Assembly (NCBI RefSeq): GCF_013375535.1
Contig: NZ_JABXJG010000002.1
Span: 1 to 64,000 of the forward strand
Length of the DNA: 64,000 nt
Source: Sphingobium sp. 15-1
GTDB taxonomy: Bacteria > Pseudomonadota > Alphaproteobacteria > Sphingomonadales > Sphingomonadaceae
Direction of reading: 5' to 3'
Part shown: one piece after another, positions 53,699-62,300 of the stretch
How positions within the stretch are numbered: the stretch's first letter is position 1
Layout of the letters: every line of letters starts with the position of its first letter
Notes under the pieces: generated by a model
Databases searched by the model: none
What the model was told of the DNA's origin: nothing
The model's input: only the letters and a program-made list of their open reading frames with translations
Position numbers and translations under genes: made by a program

Positions 53699-54295
53699 TC
53701 AGACCCAGTCGCTCAGTTCGCCGGCCAGCTCGCGCCGCAAATGGCGGCGGGCGTGGAACATGCGCGTTTTCACCGTGTCGACCGGGCAATCCATGATCGC
53801 CGCGATCTCGCGATAGCCGATCTCGTGGAAATAAGTGAGGTCGACCACCGCGCGCTGTTCGGGCGAAAGCCGGGACAAGGCGACCAGCAGCGCCCCTTTC
53901 GCCCGGCTGTCCCCGGCATCCTGCTCCGGCGACCGATCGCTGCTCGCCCGCGCCTCTCCGCCCATATCCTCGACCGGATCGTCCTGCTTTCTTAGCGCCT
54001 TCATCGCCTTGCGATAGGCGATGGCGAACAGCCAGGTCGAAAGGCGGCTCCGGCCCGCAAAGCTTTCGGGGCGATCCCACAACACCATCAGCGTGTCGTC
54101 CAGCACCTCCTCCACCAAATGGCGGCGGCGCAATATGTGCATCAGGAATCGCGCCAGACGGGGCTGATAGCGGCGGTACACGGCGTCGAACGCCTTGCGG
54201 TCGCGCAGGCGGATGCGAGCGGCGAGGCGCAAATCCTCCTCCGCGCCTGCGCGCGCCTCCCTGTCCATGCGGCTGGCAGGCTCGATTCTTTCCAC
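53699..54295 (-). CDS. ECF-type RNA polymerase sigma factor
   Basis: A 198-residue ECF sigma factor with region 2 (AFDAVYRRYQPRLARFLM, RSRLSTWLFAIAYRKAM) and region 4 (LSPEQRAVVDLTYFHEIGYR, then VKTRMFHARRHLR). The GTG at 54295 has AAGGAG at ideal distance and is preferred over the open frame to 54433; an ATG at 54268 is a shorter option. It probably activates its own operon of anti-sigma and protease genes. Confidence 0.9.
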   Translation of the reverse strand: MERIEPASRMDREARAGAEEDLRLAARIRLRDRKAFDAVYRRYQPRLARFLMHILRRRHLVEEVLDDTLMVLWDRPESFAGRSRLSTWLFAIAYRKAMKALRKQDDPVEDMGGEARASSDRSPEQDAGDSRAKGALLVALSRLSPEQRAVVDLTYFHEIGYREIAAIMDCPVDTVKTRMFHARRHLRRELAGELSDWV

Positions 54296-54466
54296 AGCGA
54301 CTCCTTCGCACCGCTGATTGAGTGTGCGCCCACTGTCCGGCGGTTCAAAATTTTTTCGGACGGATCGTGAACCGGCGGACGGCTGTTGGCACTCATTCGC
54401 GCCGGCAGCGAGGAAGGAGGCGGAACATGTCATATTGGCGGCCGTTCGCCGTGTCGATGCTGATCC

Positions 54467-56242
54467 TTATCGGCCGAGGCGCAACCCGAGGAGCCGCATC
54501 CGCTGCGTCTCGTCCTTCCGGACCTTGTGACGGGCCCTGAGCAAGTCCTGTCGCGTCACAATGCCTATCACCTTGCGGCTGTCCCGTTCGACAATGGGGA
54601 TGCGCCCAATGCCTGACTGGACGATGAGATCGGCCACCATCCCGCTCGGGCTGTCGGGAAAGGCGGCCGGTTGGGAGGCATCCGACAGGCTTTCGGCAAG
54701 GGAGGTCGCGCGATCGGCATTCTCGACCTGCCAGCGCAACACGTCACTCCGGGATATGAGTCCCAACAGGCCGCCGTCCGGATCGACCACCGGATAGCTG
54801 CGGTGGCGCGCCTCCCCGGCGAAGAAGGCGATGGCATCGCCCACGGTCATGGCGCCGGGGAGCGTTTCCGGACCGGCGGTCATCAATTCCCGGACTTGCA
54901 GAAAGTCCAGCGCATCGACGCTATATTCCTGAAAGATATGGCGGCCGCGCCGGGCGATCTTCTCGGTCAGGATGGAACGGCGCATAAGGAGCACGCTGAC
55001 GGCATAGGCCCCGACCGACGCCGCGATGCAGAGCGGCAGGGCGTCGAAACGTCCGGTCAGTTCGGCGGCGAACAAGGCCCCCGTCATGGGCGCGCGCATG
55101 GCTCCGCTCATGATGCCGGCCATGCCGATCATCGCCCAGAAACCGGGATCGCCAGGCAGATACTGGCCCGCCAGGCAACCCAGCGCCCCGCCCAGGATCA
55201 GCAGCGGCGCCAGGACCCCGCCGGAGGTTCCCGATCCCAGCGCCACCAGCCACACCACCGCCTTGACCGCCAGCAGGATCGCGATCGCCCTCAACTCCAG
55301 GCTGTTGCCGAGCAGGGCATGGATATTGGCATAGCCGGCGCCCAGCACATGCGGGTCGATCCAGCCGCCCAGCCCGACCACCAGCGAACCCAGCGCCGGC
55401 CACCACATCCAATGAAGAGGCAGCCTGTGGAAACCATCCTCGATCCGGTAGAGCGCCTTGGACAGCAGCGCCGCCTCCAGCCCCAGCAGCAGGCCCAGCC
55501 CGACCGCTCCCGCCAGCGGCCATGCTCCGCCGGGGACATGCAGGGCGACCGCGAACATCGGGCCGCTGCCGATCAGCAGGGGACGCCATGCGCAGGCGAC
55601 CAGGGCGGCCAACGCCACCGGCACGAAGCTGCGCGGTTTCCATTCGAACAGCAGCACTTCGATGGCGAGCAATATGGCGGCGAGCGGCGTGCCGAAGATC
55701 GCGGTCATGCCCGCCGCCGCGCCCGCGACGAGCAGCGTCTTGCGCTCGGCCGCGCTCAGGTGGAAGCATTGGGCGAACAGCGACCCGATCGCCCCGCCGG
55801 TCATGATGATCGGTCCTTCCGCGCCGAAGGGGCCGCCGCTGCCGATGGAGATGGCGGAGGAAATGGGCTTGAGCAGGGCGACCTTCAGCGAAAGGCGGCT
55901 TTCCCCGAACAGGATCGTCTCGATCGCTTCGGGTATGCCATGGCCGCGGATTTTCTCCGACCCGTAGCGGGCCATCAGGCCGACGATCAGGCTGCCGGTC
56001 AGGGGCAGGAGGAGAATGCCGATGCCGGCGGCGCTGTCGGCAATTTCCGCATCCTCCGCCGACCACCGCCCATGCCAGAAGATATTGGTCGCAAGCGCGA
56101 TCAGCCTGAGCAGAATCCACGCCCCGGCTGCGCCGCCGCTGCCCACCGCCAGCGCCATCGCCGCCAGCATCAGCATGCGCCGATCCGCGCTATGATCGCC
56201 CAGCGCGACATATTCGGTTGAAGCGGAGGCTTCCCGAATCAT
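54467..56242 (-). CDS. ClC-family chloride channel/transporter with CBS domains
   Basis: A 591-residue ClC protein. The ion-path motifs are present in variant form: GHGIPE, GSGGPFGAEGP (usually GxxGPxxH) and a later GTSGGVLAPLLILGG. Two CBS domains occupy about residues 445-565 (REL-MTAGPETLPGAMTVGDAI, then LAESLSD and IVERDSRKVIGIVTRQDLL). AGAGGG precedes the ATG. It is divergent from a MarR gene 72 bp away. The Glu at the gate position of GAEGP suggests exchange rather than channel activity, by analogy. Confidence 0.92.
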   Translation of the reverse strand: MIREASASTEYVALGDHSADRRMLMLAAMALAVGSGGAAGAWILLRLIALATNIFWHGRWSAEDAEIADSAAGIGILLLPLTGSLIVGLMARYGSEKIRGHGIPEAIETILFGESRLSLKVALLKPISSAISIGSGGPFGAEGPIIMTGGAIGSLFAQCFHLSAAERKTLLVAGAAAGMTAIFGTPLAAILLAIEVLLFEWKPRSFVPVALAALVACAWRPLLIGSGPMFAVALHVPGGAWPLAGAVGLGLLLGLEAALLSKALYRIEDGFHRLPLHWMWWPALGSLVVGLGGWIDPHVLGAGYANIHALLGNSLELRAIAILLAVKAVVWLVALGSGTSGGVLAPLLILGGALGCLAGQYLPGDPGFWAMIGMAGIMSGAMRAPMTGALFAAELTGRFDALPLCIAASVGAYAVSVLLMRRSILTEKIARRGRHIFQEYSVDALDFLQVRELMTAGPETLPGAMTVGDAIAFFAGEARHRSYPVVDPDGGLLGLISRSDVLRWQVENADRATSLAESLSDASQPAAFPDSPSGMVADLIVQSGIGRIPIVERDSRKVIGIVTRQDLLRARHKVRKDETQRMRLLGLRLGR

Positions 56243-56314
56243 GCAAATCCCTCTTTGTTGCTACAGTGCTGCGCAATTATGTCGCAACACGATATATTGC
56301 AAGATGAAGGTTCC

Positions 56315-56728
56315 ATGGAAACAGACGGCGCCATATTGAATGATGAGGATTATGCGGCTCTGGCGGAATTCCGCTTCGCGCTGCGCCAGTTCCAGGCCTT
56401 CAGCAGCGAAAGGGCCGCGCAGATGGGGCTGACGCCGCAGCAGCATCAGGCGTTGCTGGCCCTGCGCGCCGCGCCTGCGGAGGATGCGACGGTCGGCTAT
56501 ATTGCGCGGCGCCTGCTGCTGAAACCGCACAGCGCCACGGGCCTGGTGGACCGGCTGGAAAAGCTGGGACTGGTGACGCGCCATGCCAGCGCGGCCGACC
56601 GGCGTCGGGCCCAGTTGCAACTGACGCCGAGCGCGCTGGACCTGCTGGCGAAGCTGTCGGCCACGCATCGCGCTGAAATCCGGCGGCTGCGGCCGTTGCT
56701 GAACGAGTTGCTGGCCCGTTTCGCCTGA
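56315..56728 (+). CDS. MarR-family transcriptional regulator
   Basis: A 137-residue winged-helix regulator: LTPQQHQALLALRAAP, then VGYIARRLLLKPHSATGLVD, RLEKLGLVTRHASAADRRRA and the C-terminal dimerisation helices. I use the ATG at 56315 (AAGG upstream); ATG at 56279 or TTG at 56255 would lengthen the N-terminus. It is divergent from the ClC gene, which it may control. Confidence 0.88.
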   Translation: METDGAILNDEDYAALAEFRFALRQFQAFSSERAAQMGLTPQQHQALLALRAAPAEDATVGYIARRLLLKPHSATGLVDRLEKLGLVTRHASAADRRRAQLQLTPSALDLLAKLSATHRAEIRRLRPLLNELLARFA

Positions 56729-56743
56729 AGGGATGCTGGTTCT

Positions 56744-56784
56744 GGAGCGCGCCGCGTCAAACCGGGCGCGGGACGCGCGCTCTC
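56744..56784. repeat. GC-rich palindrome (REP-like), copy 1
   Basis: GGAGCGCGCCGCGTC and GACGCGCGCTCTC form an imperfect hairpin between the convergent MarR and DUF3422 genes. It matches the first palindrome of the element at 58758-58863 (AGAGCGCGCTGCGT and CGCGCTCTA), so the two probably come from one repeat family. It may also serve as a bidirectional terminator. Confidence 0.55.
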
Positions 56785-58099
56785 ATTCTTTGGCGCCGCC
56801 ACCGGCGGGCGGCTTCTTCGCCTTCCTGATCTGGCGGATGCCCAGGAATACCGCCGCGATCGTCGCCGGAAACAGCAGGATGTCGACCCAGCCGGGCAGA
56901 TGCAGCCCCTGATGCTCCAATGCTTCCTTGAGATGGTGCCATAGGCCCAGCGCATAATAGCTGATGGCGACGACCGACAATCCCTCCACCGTATGTTGCA
57001 GCCGCAATTGTAGTCCGGTCCGCCGGTCCATGGAGGCCAGCAGGTCCCGGTTGCGACGGGCGAGCGCGGTGTCCACGCGGGTGCGCAGCAGGGCGCTGGT
57101 CCAGGCGGTGCGCTGCGCCAGGTCTTCCAGCCGCCTGGTGAAGGCGTCGCATGTGCGCATGGCCGGCAGCAGCCGCCGCTCCGTGAAATCGTCGAGCGAG
57201 CGATAGCCGCGCACCGGCACGACGGCCAGGCGGCGGATTCGGTCGCGGCAGATTTCCGCATAGGCCTGCGTCGCGCTCATGCGATAGCGGGTGCGGGCGA
57301 CGATCTCCGCCAGTTCGGCGCTGAGGGCCGAGAGTTGCTCCAGTACCTGATCGGCGTCCGCATCCTTTTGCGCCACCCGGCCGGTGATCGCCGTCAGGCG
57401 TTGCTCCAGCGCGGTCAGCAGCGGTGTCGCCTGCTGCGCTTCGGGCAGGCCGAGCAGGGCGATCTTGCGGTAATTGCCCAGTTCCTGAAGCCGCTGGACC
57501 AGTTGGGAGCTTTCGCCGCCCTGCAATCCCCTGTCCTGGATGAGCAGGCGGCCGAAGCCGTCGGCATGAAGCCGGAAATCGCTCCAGATCCGGGCATGAC
57601 CATCCGCCACGTCGGAAATGATGAGATCGTCGGTGGAGAAATATTGGGCGATGGCGGCGGCCGCCGGCTCATTCATGACCATGGAGATATGGGTCGAGCG
57701 GATGATGCGGCCGGGCAATCCGGCCAGCCAGCGCGGCACATCGCCAAAGGGGGCAAGATCGAACAGCGTTCCGCCCTTGACCGGGGCGAGGAAGCTGTAG
57801 GTCATGAATTCGGTATGCCGCTCCCAGGAAAAATGAAGCTCATCCAGGCGCGCCGTCAGAAAACGGTCGGCCGGTTGCGGGACGGTTCCATGGGGCGCAA
57901 GCAGGCCAGCCAACGCCGCCAGACTGTCGCGCGCCTGCTGCTCGTCGACCAGCAGGACGAATTGCATGGCCTGAGCGGGCGCATCGAAGCGGGGCAGGCC
58001 GCGTATGTGCATTTCCCGCGACAGCGACGCCCGCAGGGGATGATCGCGCTGGACCAGCCCCCTGAAGGGATTGGTCGAAATGGATGTCCGTTCGTCCAT
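56783..58099 (-). CDS. DUF3422-family membrane-anchored protein
   Basis: A 438-residue protein of the DUF3422 family: HPLRASLSREMHIRGLPRF near the N-terminus, SWERHTEFMTYSFL, then a long helical part and two hydrophobic helices near the C-terminus (VEGLSVVAISYYALGLWHHL and GWVDILLFPATIAAVFLGI) followed by a basic tail. It is probably an inner-membrane protein with a large cytoplasmic domain. The function is unknown in the family. It is convergent with MarR. Confidence 0.85.
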   Translation of the reverse strand: MDERTSISTNPFRGLVQRDHPLRASLSREMHIRGLPRFDAPAQAMQFVLLVDEQQARDSLAALAGLLAPHGTVPQPADRFLTARLDELHFSWERHTEFMTYSFLAPVKGGTLFDLAPFGDVPRWLAGLPGRIIRSTHISMVMNEPAAAAIAQYFSTDDLIISDVADGHARIWSDFRLHADGFGRLLIQDRGLQGGESSQLVQRLQELGNYRKIALLGLPEAQQATPLLTALEQRLTAITGRVAQKDADADQVLEQLSALSAELAEIVARTRYRMSATQAYAEICRDRIRRLAVVPVRGYRSLDDFTERRLLPAMRTCDAFTRRLEDLAQRTAWTSALLRTRVDTALARRNRDLLASMDRRTGLQLRLQHTVEGLSVVAISYYALGLWHHLKEALEHQGLHLPGWVDILLFPATIAAVFLGIRQIRKAKKPPAGGGAKE

Positions 58100-58277
58100 C
58101 GGCCGTTTTTTCCGCCTCGCCCAGTTGCCATCCCGCCATGACGGCCATGCCGGGGCCTGGCGTTCGGTTTAGCCTGGCGCGGCGGACGCGTGCAATTGGA
58201 CCTGTCCGAAAGGATGATCGGTTCCGGCTATCGGGGCGCGGCGATGATGCTTGCGATCATGGCGGTCCAGCCCTTGG

Positions 58278-58757
58278 TCAGCGCTCGCGGTCCGGGACGG
58301 CCGAACCGCGGCGGTTGGGCATGGCGATGCTGTCATCGCCCGGTTCCTCCCGCTTTTCCTTGCGGCCCGCGATATGCTTTTCGAAGACGAGCAGCAGCAG
58401 CGCGATGAACGATACGGCAAGGACCAGCACATATTGCCCCGCGCCCGCGGTGATTCCCACGGCGGCCGCCATCCACAGGCTGGCCGCGGTCGTCATGTTG
58501 CGGACGTCCCCGCCGCGCACGAAGATCAGGCCGCCCGCGATGAAGCCGATCGCCTGGGCCAGCCCCTGGACCACGCGGATCGGATCGCTGTCGGGATGGA
58601 TTTCCGCCAGTTCCAGGGCGGACAAGGTCAGCATCGCGGAACTCAGCGACACCAGGCCATGGGTGCGCAGGCCCGCATCATGGCCGTTCCGTTCCCGCTC
58701 GAACCCCAAGGCGAGGCCCAGGAGCGTGGCAAGGCAGAGGCGGACGAGGGTGGTTCC
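58278..58757 (-). pseudogene. MgtC/SapB-family membrane protein, 5' end replaced
   Basis: The coding part matches MgtC/SapB proteins: LGFERERNGHDAGLRTHGLV, GGLIFVRGGDVRNMTTAAS, WMAAAVGITAGAGQ. The open frame runs upstream into a palindromic element at 58758 with no ATG or GTG; the only start-like codon is TTG at 58709, inside the first helix. The natural N-terminal 10-20 residues and ribosome site are gone, so the gene is probably inactive or expressed from a poor internal start. Confidence 0.7.
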
Positions 58758-58863
58758 TAGAGCGCGCTGCGTTAATTCGGACGCAGGCCGCGCGCTCTAA
58801 GCTTTTGTTGTCGCATCGTTTTAAGCGCAAAACCGGTTCCCACTTTTACGCACGATGCTCTAG
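58758..58863. repeat. Composite palindromic repeat (RIME/REP-like), copy 2
   Basis: Two hairpins lie in tandem. The first has TAGAGCGCG at 58758 pairing with CGCGCTCTA ending at 58799. The second has GCATCGT at 58812 pairing with ACGATGC ending at 58857, with AAAACCGGTTCCCACTTTT in its loop. The AACCGGTTCCCACTTTT block is typical of intergenic mosaic elements scattered in alphaproteobacterial genomes. It sits at the 5' end of the MgtC gene. The first hairpin recurs at 56744. Confidence 0.7.
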
Positions 58864-58956
58864 ATCATTGGCCAGCATGGCCATAATAGCCGCGAAAGAC
58901 GCCGCCGTTCCATCCGGCGTGCCAGGGGTGGGCAGGAGCGTTGAAGCGCTGGCCGT

Positions 58957-59076
58957 TCAGCGGTCGCTGACGTCCGAGGGGATATGCGCGATCAATCTGT
59001 TGACCCGCATGTCGTTTTCCGCCGTGCAGGCGAACAGCCGGCAGAACCAGTCCACACAGCGCGTTAGAATCGCCAT
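58957..59076 (-). CDS. Possible small protein of 39 residues
   Basis: A short frame MAILTRCVDWFCRLFACTAE followed by NDMRVNRLIAHIPSDVSDR. The ATG at 59076 has a strong site GGGAGAGG six bases before it. It is Cys-rich and amphipathic at the N-terminus. I know no family; the good ribosome site is the main support. Confidence 0.4.
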   Translation of the reverse strand: MAILTRCVDWFCRLFACTAENDMRVNRLIAHIPSDVSDR

Positions 59077-59228
59077 GACCCTCTCCCTTATTATGACCGG
59101 ATAATAGCAGTTCGGAGGGATGAAGAGAAGCGTAACCATGCTGCCCTTTCCCGCGCCTTGGCGCCGGAAAGGCGGTGTTTCCTACCCACTTGCGGTAAAG
59201 CGGAACGGCCTTTATCAGCGTCGGCGCG

Positions 59229-59392
59229 ACGGGTTCCCCGCAAGGGGATGAAAAGGGAAGACGGGTGGAATGCCCGCGCTGCCCCTGCAACTGTAAGCGG
59301 CGAGCCATCCGGCCATCATGCCATTGGACCCATCAGGTTCCGAGAAGGCGGCTGGAGAGGCATCGACCCGCGAGCCAGGAGACCTGCCTGAC
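59229..59392 (+). promoter_or_regulatory. Cobalamin (AdoCbl) riboswitch
   Basis: The core has GGGAAGACGGGTGGAATGCC near 59255, CCCTGCAACTGTAAGCGG near 59283 and the B12 box GCCAGGAGACCTGCC at 59374-59388. These elements, in this order and spacing, define a cobalamin riboswitch. It lies 205 nt upstream of the cobalamin operon. The leader between holds an inverted repeat around 59525-59565 (TCTCCCG with CGGGAG-like arms) that could be the expression platform. Cobalamin should repress the operon. Confidence 0.9.
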
Positions 59393-59597
59393 GCAGTCGT
59401 TCTTCGACCGGACAGGGTGTGCCGGCCGAACGGGGTTTCCCTCGCTGAGCGACAGCCATCGCCTTGCCGGTGCGGCCGTGCAGGGGGACTTCTGTCGCCT
59501 GTCCGGCGCCGGCACGTCTTCCTCTGCCCGTTCTCCCGTCAGGGCATTTGCCGTCGGGCGGGAGTATGGGCATGACTGATTTGCGGAGTTGTCGCTG

Positions 59598-60005
59598 ATG
59601 TTGCGGGCGGTCGGGCACGGGGCGTCCGTGGTCGTCTGTTCGACCTGCCGGCTGTCGGCGGAGAGCAGGGATGATGAGGCCGGGCGGCGCGGCGGCGCGT
59701 TGCTGGCCGAGGCGCTTCACAAGATACGCGACGGCGATCCGGCCTATGCCGGGGTCGCGGTGCAGGACATGCCCTGCCTCTTCGCCTGCCAGCGGCATTG
59801 CACGGTGCATATCCGGGGGACCGGCAAGGTCGGCTATGTGCTGGGCGATTTCACGCCGGACGAGCAGGCCGCCCGCGCGATACTGGACTATGCGGTGCGC
59901 CATGCCGCGAGCGAGGAAGGCGTGGTGCGCTATGCCGACTGGCCGCAGGGGGTGAAGGGGCATTTCATCGTCCGTACGCCGCCGGAAGGCTTCGTCTGCT
60001 CATGA
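59598..60005 (+). CDS. DUF1636 metal-binding protein
   Basis: A 135-residue DUF1636 protein with thioredoxin-like ferredoxin Cys pairs: VVCSTCRL near residue 15, and CLFACQRHC near residue 62. The family usually accompanies cobalamin or cobalt uptake genes and may bind metal or an Fe-S cluster; its role is not established. ATG at 59598 follows CGGAG; a TTG at 59589 is also in frame. It is the first gene under the riboswitch and overlaps cobT by ATGA. Confidence 0.85.
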   Translation: MLRAVGHGASVVVCSTCRLSAESRDDEAGRRGGALLAEALHKIRDGDPAYAGVAVQDMPCLFACQRHCTVHIRGTGKVGYVLGDFTPDEQAARAILDYAVRHAASEEGVVRYADWPQGVKGHFIVRTPPEGFVCS

Positions 60006-61018
60006 TGCGCTTCGACGATCGCGCAGCCTTCGCCGCCGCGCTGGCCGATCTGCCCGTGCGGGACGAAAGCGCCGTCGCAGCGGCGGCGGCGCGGCAGGCG
60101 GTGCTGACGAAGCCTGCCGGATCGCTGGGGCGGCTGGAAGAGATCGCCCTGTTCATGGCGGGCTGGCAGGGCCGGGAGCGGCCCCGGGCCGAGCGCATCC
60201 GCGCCGCGATCTTCGCGGGCAATCATGGCGTGGCGGCGCGGGGGGTCAGCGCATTCCCAGCGGAGGTCACGGCCCAGATGGTCGCGAATTTCCGCCATGG
60301 CGGCGCGGCGATCAATGCCCTGGCGGAAGCCTGCGGCGCAGAGTTGACCGTGGTGGCGCTCGATCTGGAACGGCCGACGGGCGATATTTGCGCCGAAGCG
60401 GCGATGAGCGAGGCGGAATGCCTGGCCGCGATCAATGCCGGGGCGGCGGCGGTCGAACCCGGTCTCGACCTGCTGCTGCTGGGGGAGATGGGGATCGCCA
60501 ACAGCACGCCCGCGGCGGCGCTCTGCGCGCAGGCCTTTGGCGGCGCGGCGGAGCATTGGGTCGGGCGCGGGACGGGCGTGGACAGCCATGGGCTGGCGCG
60601 CAAGGCCGATGCGGTGGCGGCGGCGCTGGCCTTGCATGGGGCGCATTGCGGCGACGCCTTCGAGACATTGCGGCGGCTGGGCGGGCGCGAGATCGCGGCG
60701 CTGGCGGGCGCGGTGATGGCGGCGCGGAGGCTGCGCGTGCCGTTGATGCTGGACGGCTTCATCGGCTGCGCGGCGGTCGCTCCGCTGGCGAAGGACAATC
60801 CGGCGATAGTCGGCCACTGCCTGGCGGCGCATATGTCGGCCGAGGCGGGGCATGCGCGGCTGCTGGCGGCATTGGGACTCGACCCGCTGCTGCGGCTGGA
60901 CATGCGGCTGGGCGAGGGCAGCGGCGCGGCGGTCGCGGCGCAGATCGTGCGGTCGGCTCTGGCGGCCCATGCGGGCATGGCGACCTTCGCGGAAGCGGCG
61001 GTGGCGGGCGCCTTGTGA
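60002..61018 (+). CDS. cobT: Nicotinate-nucleotide:dimethylbenzimidazole phosphoribosyltransferase
   Basis: A 338-residue CobT enzyme that makes alpha-ribazole phosphate, the lower ligand of cobalamin. It shows TKPAGSLGRLEEIALFMAGW, FAGNHGVAARGVSAFPAEVT, LGEMGIANSTPAAA, and the catalytic Glu305 in LGEGSGA near the C-terminus. It begins at 60002 (ATGATG), overlapping the DUF1636 stop, and ends overlapping the GTG start of the phosphatase gene. Confidence 0.94.
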   Translation: MMRFDDRAAFAAALADLPVRDESAVAAAAARQAVLTKPAGSLGRLEEIALFMAGWQGRERPRAERIRAAIFAGNHGVAARGVSAFPAEVTAQMVANFRHGGAAINALAEACGAELTVVALDLERPTGDICAEAAMSEAECLAAINAGAAAVEPGLDLLLLGEMGIANSTPAAALCAQAFGGAAEHWVGRGTGVDSHGLARKADAVAAALALHGAHCGDAFETLRRLGGREIAALAGAVMAARRLRVPLMLDGFIGCAAVAPLAKDNPAIVGHCLAAHMSAEAGHARLLAALGLDPLLRLDMRLGEGSGAAVAAQIVRSALAAHAGMATFAEAAVAGAL

Positions 61019-61593
61019 GGGCTGTCCCGCTCCACCTGATGCGCCATGGCGCGCCGCAGCTTGCCGGGCGGTTGCTGGGCCATCTGGACGCCCCGCCGGA
61101 AGCGGATGGGGTCGCGCTCTGCGTCGAGCGGGCGCGGGGACTGGATTTTGCGCGGGTGGTGACGTCCGACCTGTCGCGGGCAAGGGCGCCGGGCGCGGTC
61201 ATCGCGGCGGAGCGGGGCGTTGGCCATGTTGTCGACGGGCGCTGGCGGGAACTGCATTTCGGGCGTTGGGAAGGGGTTGATCCCGCGACTCTTCCTTCCG
61301 CCGATCTGGCCCGCTTCTGGGACGATCCGGACGGCTTTCCGCCGCCGGAGGGGGAAAGCTGGGCAGACCTTTGCGCCCGGATCAGGCAGGGGCTGGGCAA
61401 CGTTGGCGAACCGGCGCTGGTGATCTGCCATGCCGGGGCGATGCGGGCGGCATTGGCGGTCCTGTGCGGTTTCGACGTGCGGCAGGGCTGGGCGGTGGAC
61501 CTGCCCTATGGCGCGGTGCTGAGCCTGCGGGTCTGGCCGGGGGAGCAGCCGTCGCAATGGGCGGGCGCGCAGATTACGGGGCTGATCGCATGA
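61015..61593 (+). CDS. cobC: Alpha-ribazole phosphatase-like histidine phosphatase
   Basis: A 192-residue histidine-phosphatase enzyme of the kind that removes the 5'-phosphate from alpha-ribazole phosphate. The nucleophile His is in LMRHGAP, followed by SDLSRAR, LHFGRWEGV and ICHAGAMR. The start is GTG at 61015 (GTGA overlap with the cobT stop). It is the E. coli-type cobC; in many alphaproteobacterial annotations the name cobC is used instead for the aminotransferase two genes on. Confidence 0.88.
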   Translation: MRAVPLHLMRHGAPQLAGRLLGHLDAPPEADGVALCVERARGLDFARVVTSDLSRARAPGAVIAAERGVGHVVDGRWRELHFGRWEGVDPATLPSADLARFWDDPDGFPPPEGESWADLCARIRQGLGNVGEPALVICHAGAMRAALAVLCGFDVRQGWAVDLPYGAVLSLRVWPGEQPSQWAGAQITGLIA

Positions 61594-62300
61594 AGCGGCT
61601 GGCGCTGGCCCTGCAATTGATGACGCGGCTGCCCTTGCCCGCGCTGGAGGTCGATGAAGCGGATTTCGCCGCCGCGATCCGCTGGTTTCCCGCCACCGGA
61701 CTTGCCGTGGGCCTGATCGTGGCGGGCGGGGCGGGACTTGGCGTCAGGATCGACCCCTGGGCCGGCGCCTTGTTCGGCCTGCTGGCCTGGGTTGCCGTGA
61801 CCGGCGCGCTGCATCTGGACGGGTTGGGCGACATTGCGGACGCGGCGGGGGCAGCGCATGGCGACCGGACGCGCTTGTCGGCGGTCCTGGCCGATCCGCA
61901 TATCGGCAGTTTCGGCGTGGTCGCCATCGGCCTGCAATTGCTGGCCAAGCTGGTGCTGCTGCGGCTGTGGGTGGAGCATTTTCCGCCATGGATGCTGGTG
62001 CCCGTGCCGATGGTTGCGCGCATCGGGCCGCTGGTCTGGACGCGATGGCTGCCGCCGCTGCATGAAGGGCTGGCGAGCCGGTTCCGGGCTGGCTGGCGCG
62101 TTGCTCCGCTCATCCTTTGGGCGATGCTGGGGCTGCTGCTGAGCTTTTGGATGCCGGGCTTATGGGCTGTGGCCGTGCTGATTCCGCTGTGGGGCCTGTG
62201 GCTGCGGTCGCGGATCGGCGGCATTTCCGGGGACGGGCATGGCGCGGGGATCGAGCTGCTGGAAAGCGGCTTGCTGGCCGTGATGGTGTTGATGCGATGA
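61590..62300 (+). CDS. cobS: Adenosylcobinamide-GDP ribazoletransferase
   Basis: A 236-residue polytopic membrane enzyme (CobS, also called CobV) that joins AdoCbi-GDP and alpha-ribazole to give cobalamin. It has LMTRLPLP, the conserved HLDGLGDIADAAGAA, ADPHIGSFGVVAIGL and about six hydrophobic helices. It is coupled to the phosphatase upstream and the aminotransferase downstream by ATGA overlaps. Confidence 0.94.
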   Translation: MKRLALALQLMTRLPLPALEVDEADFAAAIRWFPATGLAVGLIVAGGAGLGVRIDPWAGALFGLLAWVAVTGALHLDGLGDIADAAGAAHGDRTRLSAVLADPHIGSFGVVAIGLQLLAKLVLLRLWVEHFPPWMLVPVPMVARIGPLVWTRWLPPLHEGLASRFRAGWRVAPLILWAMLGLLLSFWMPGLWAVAVLIPLWGLWLRSRIGGISGDGHGAGIELLESGLLAVMVLMR

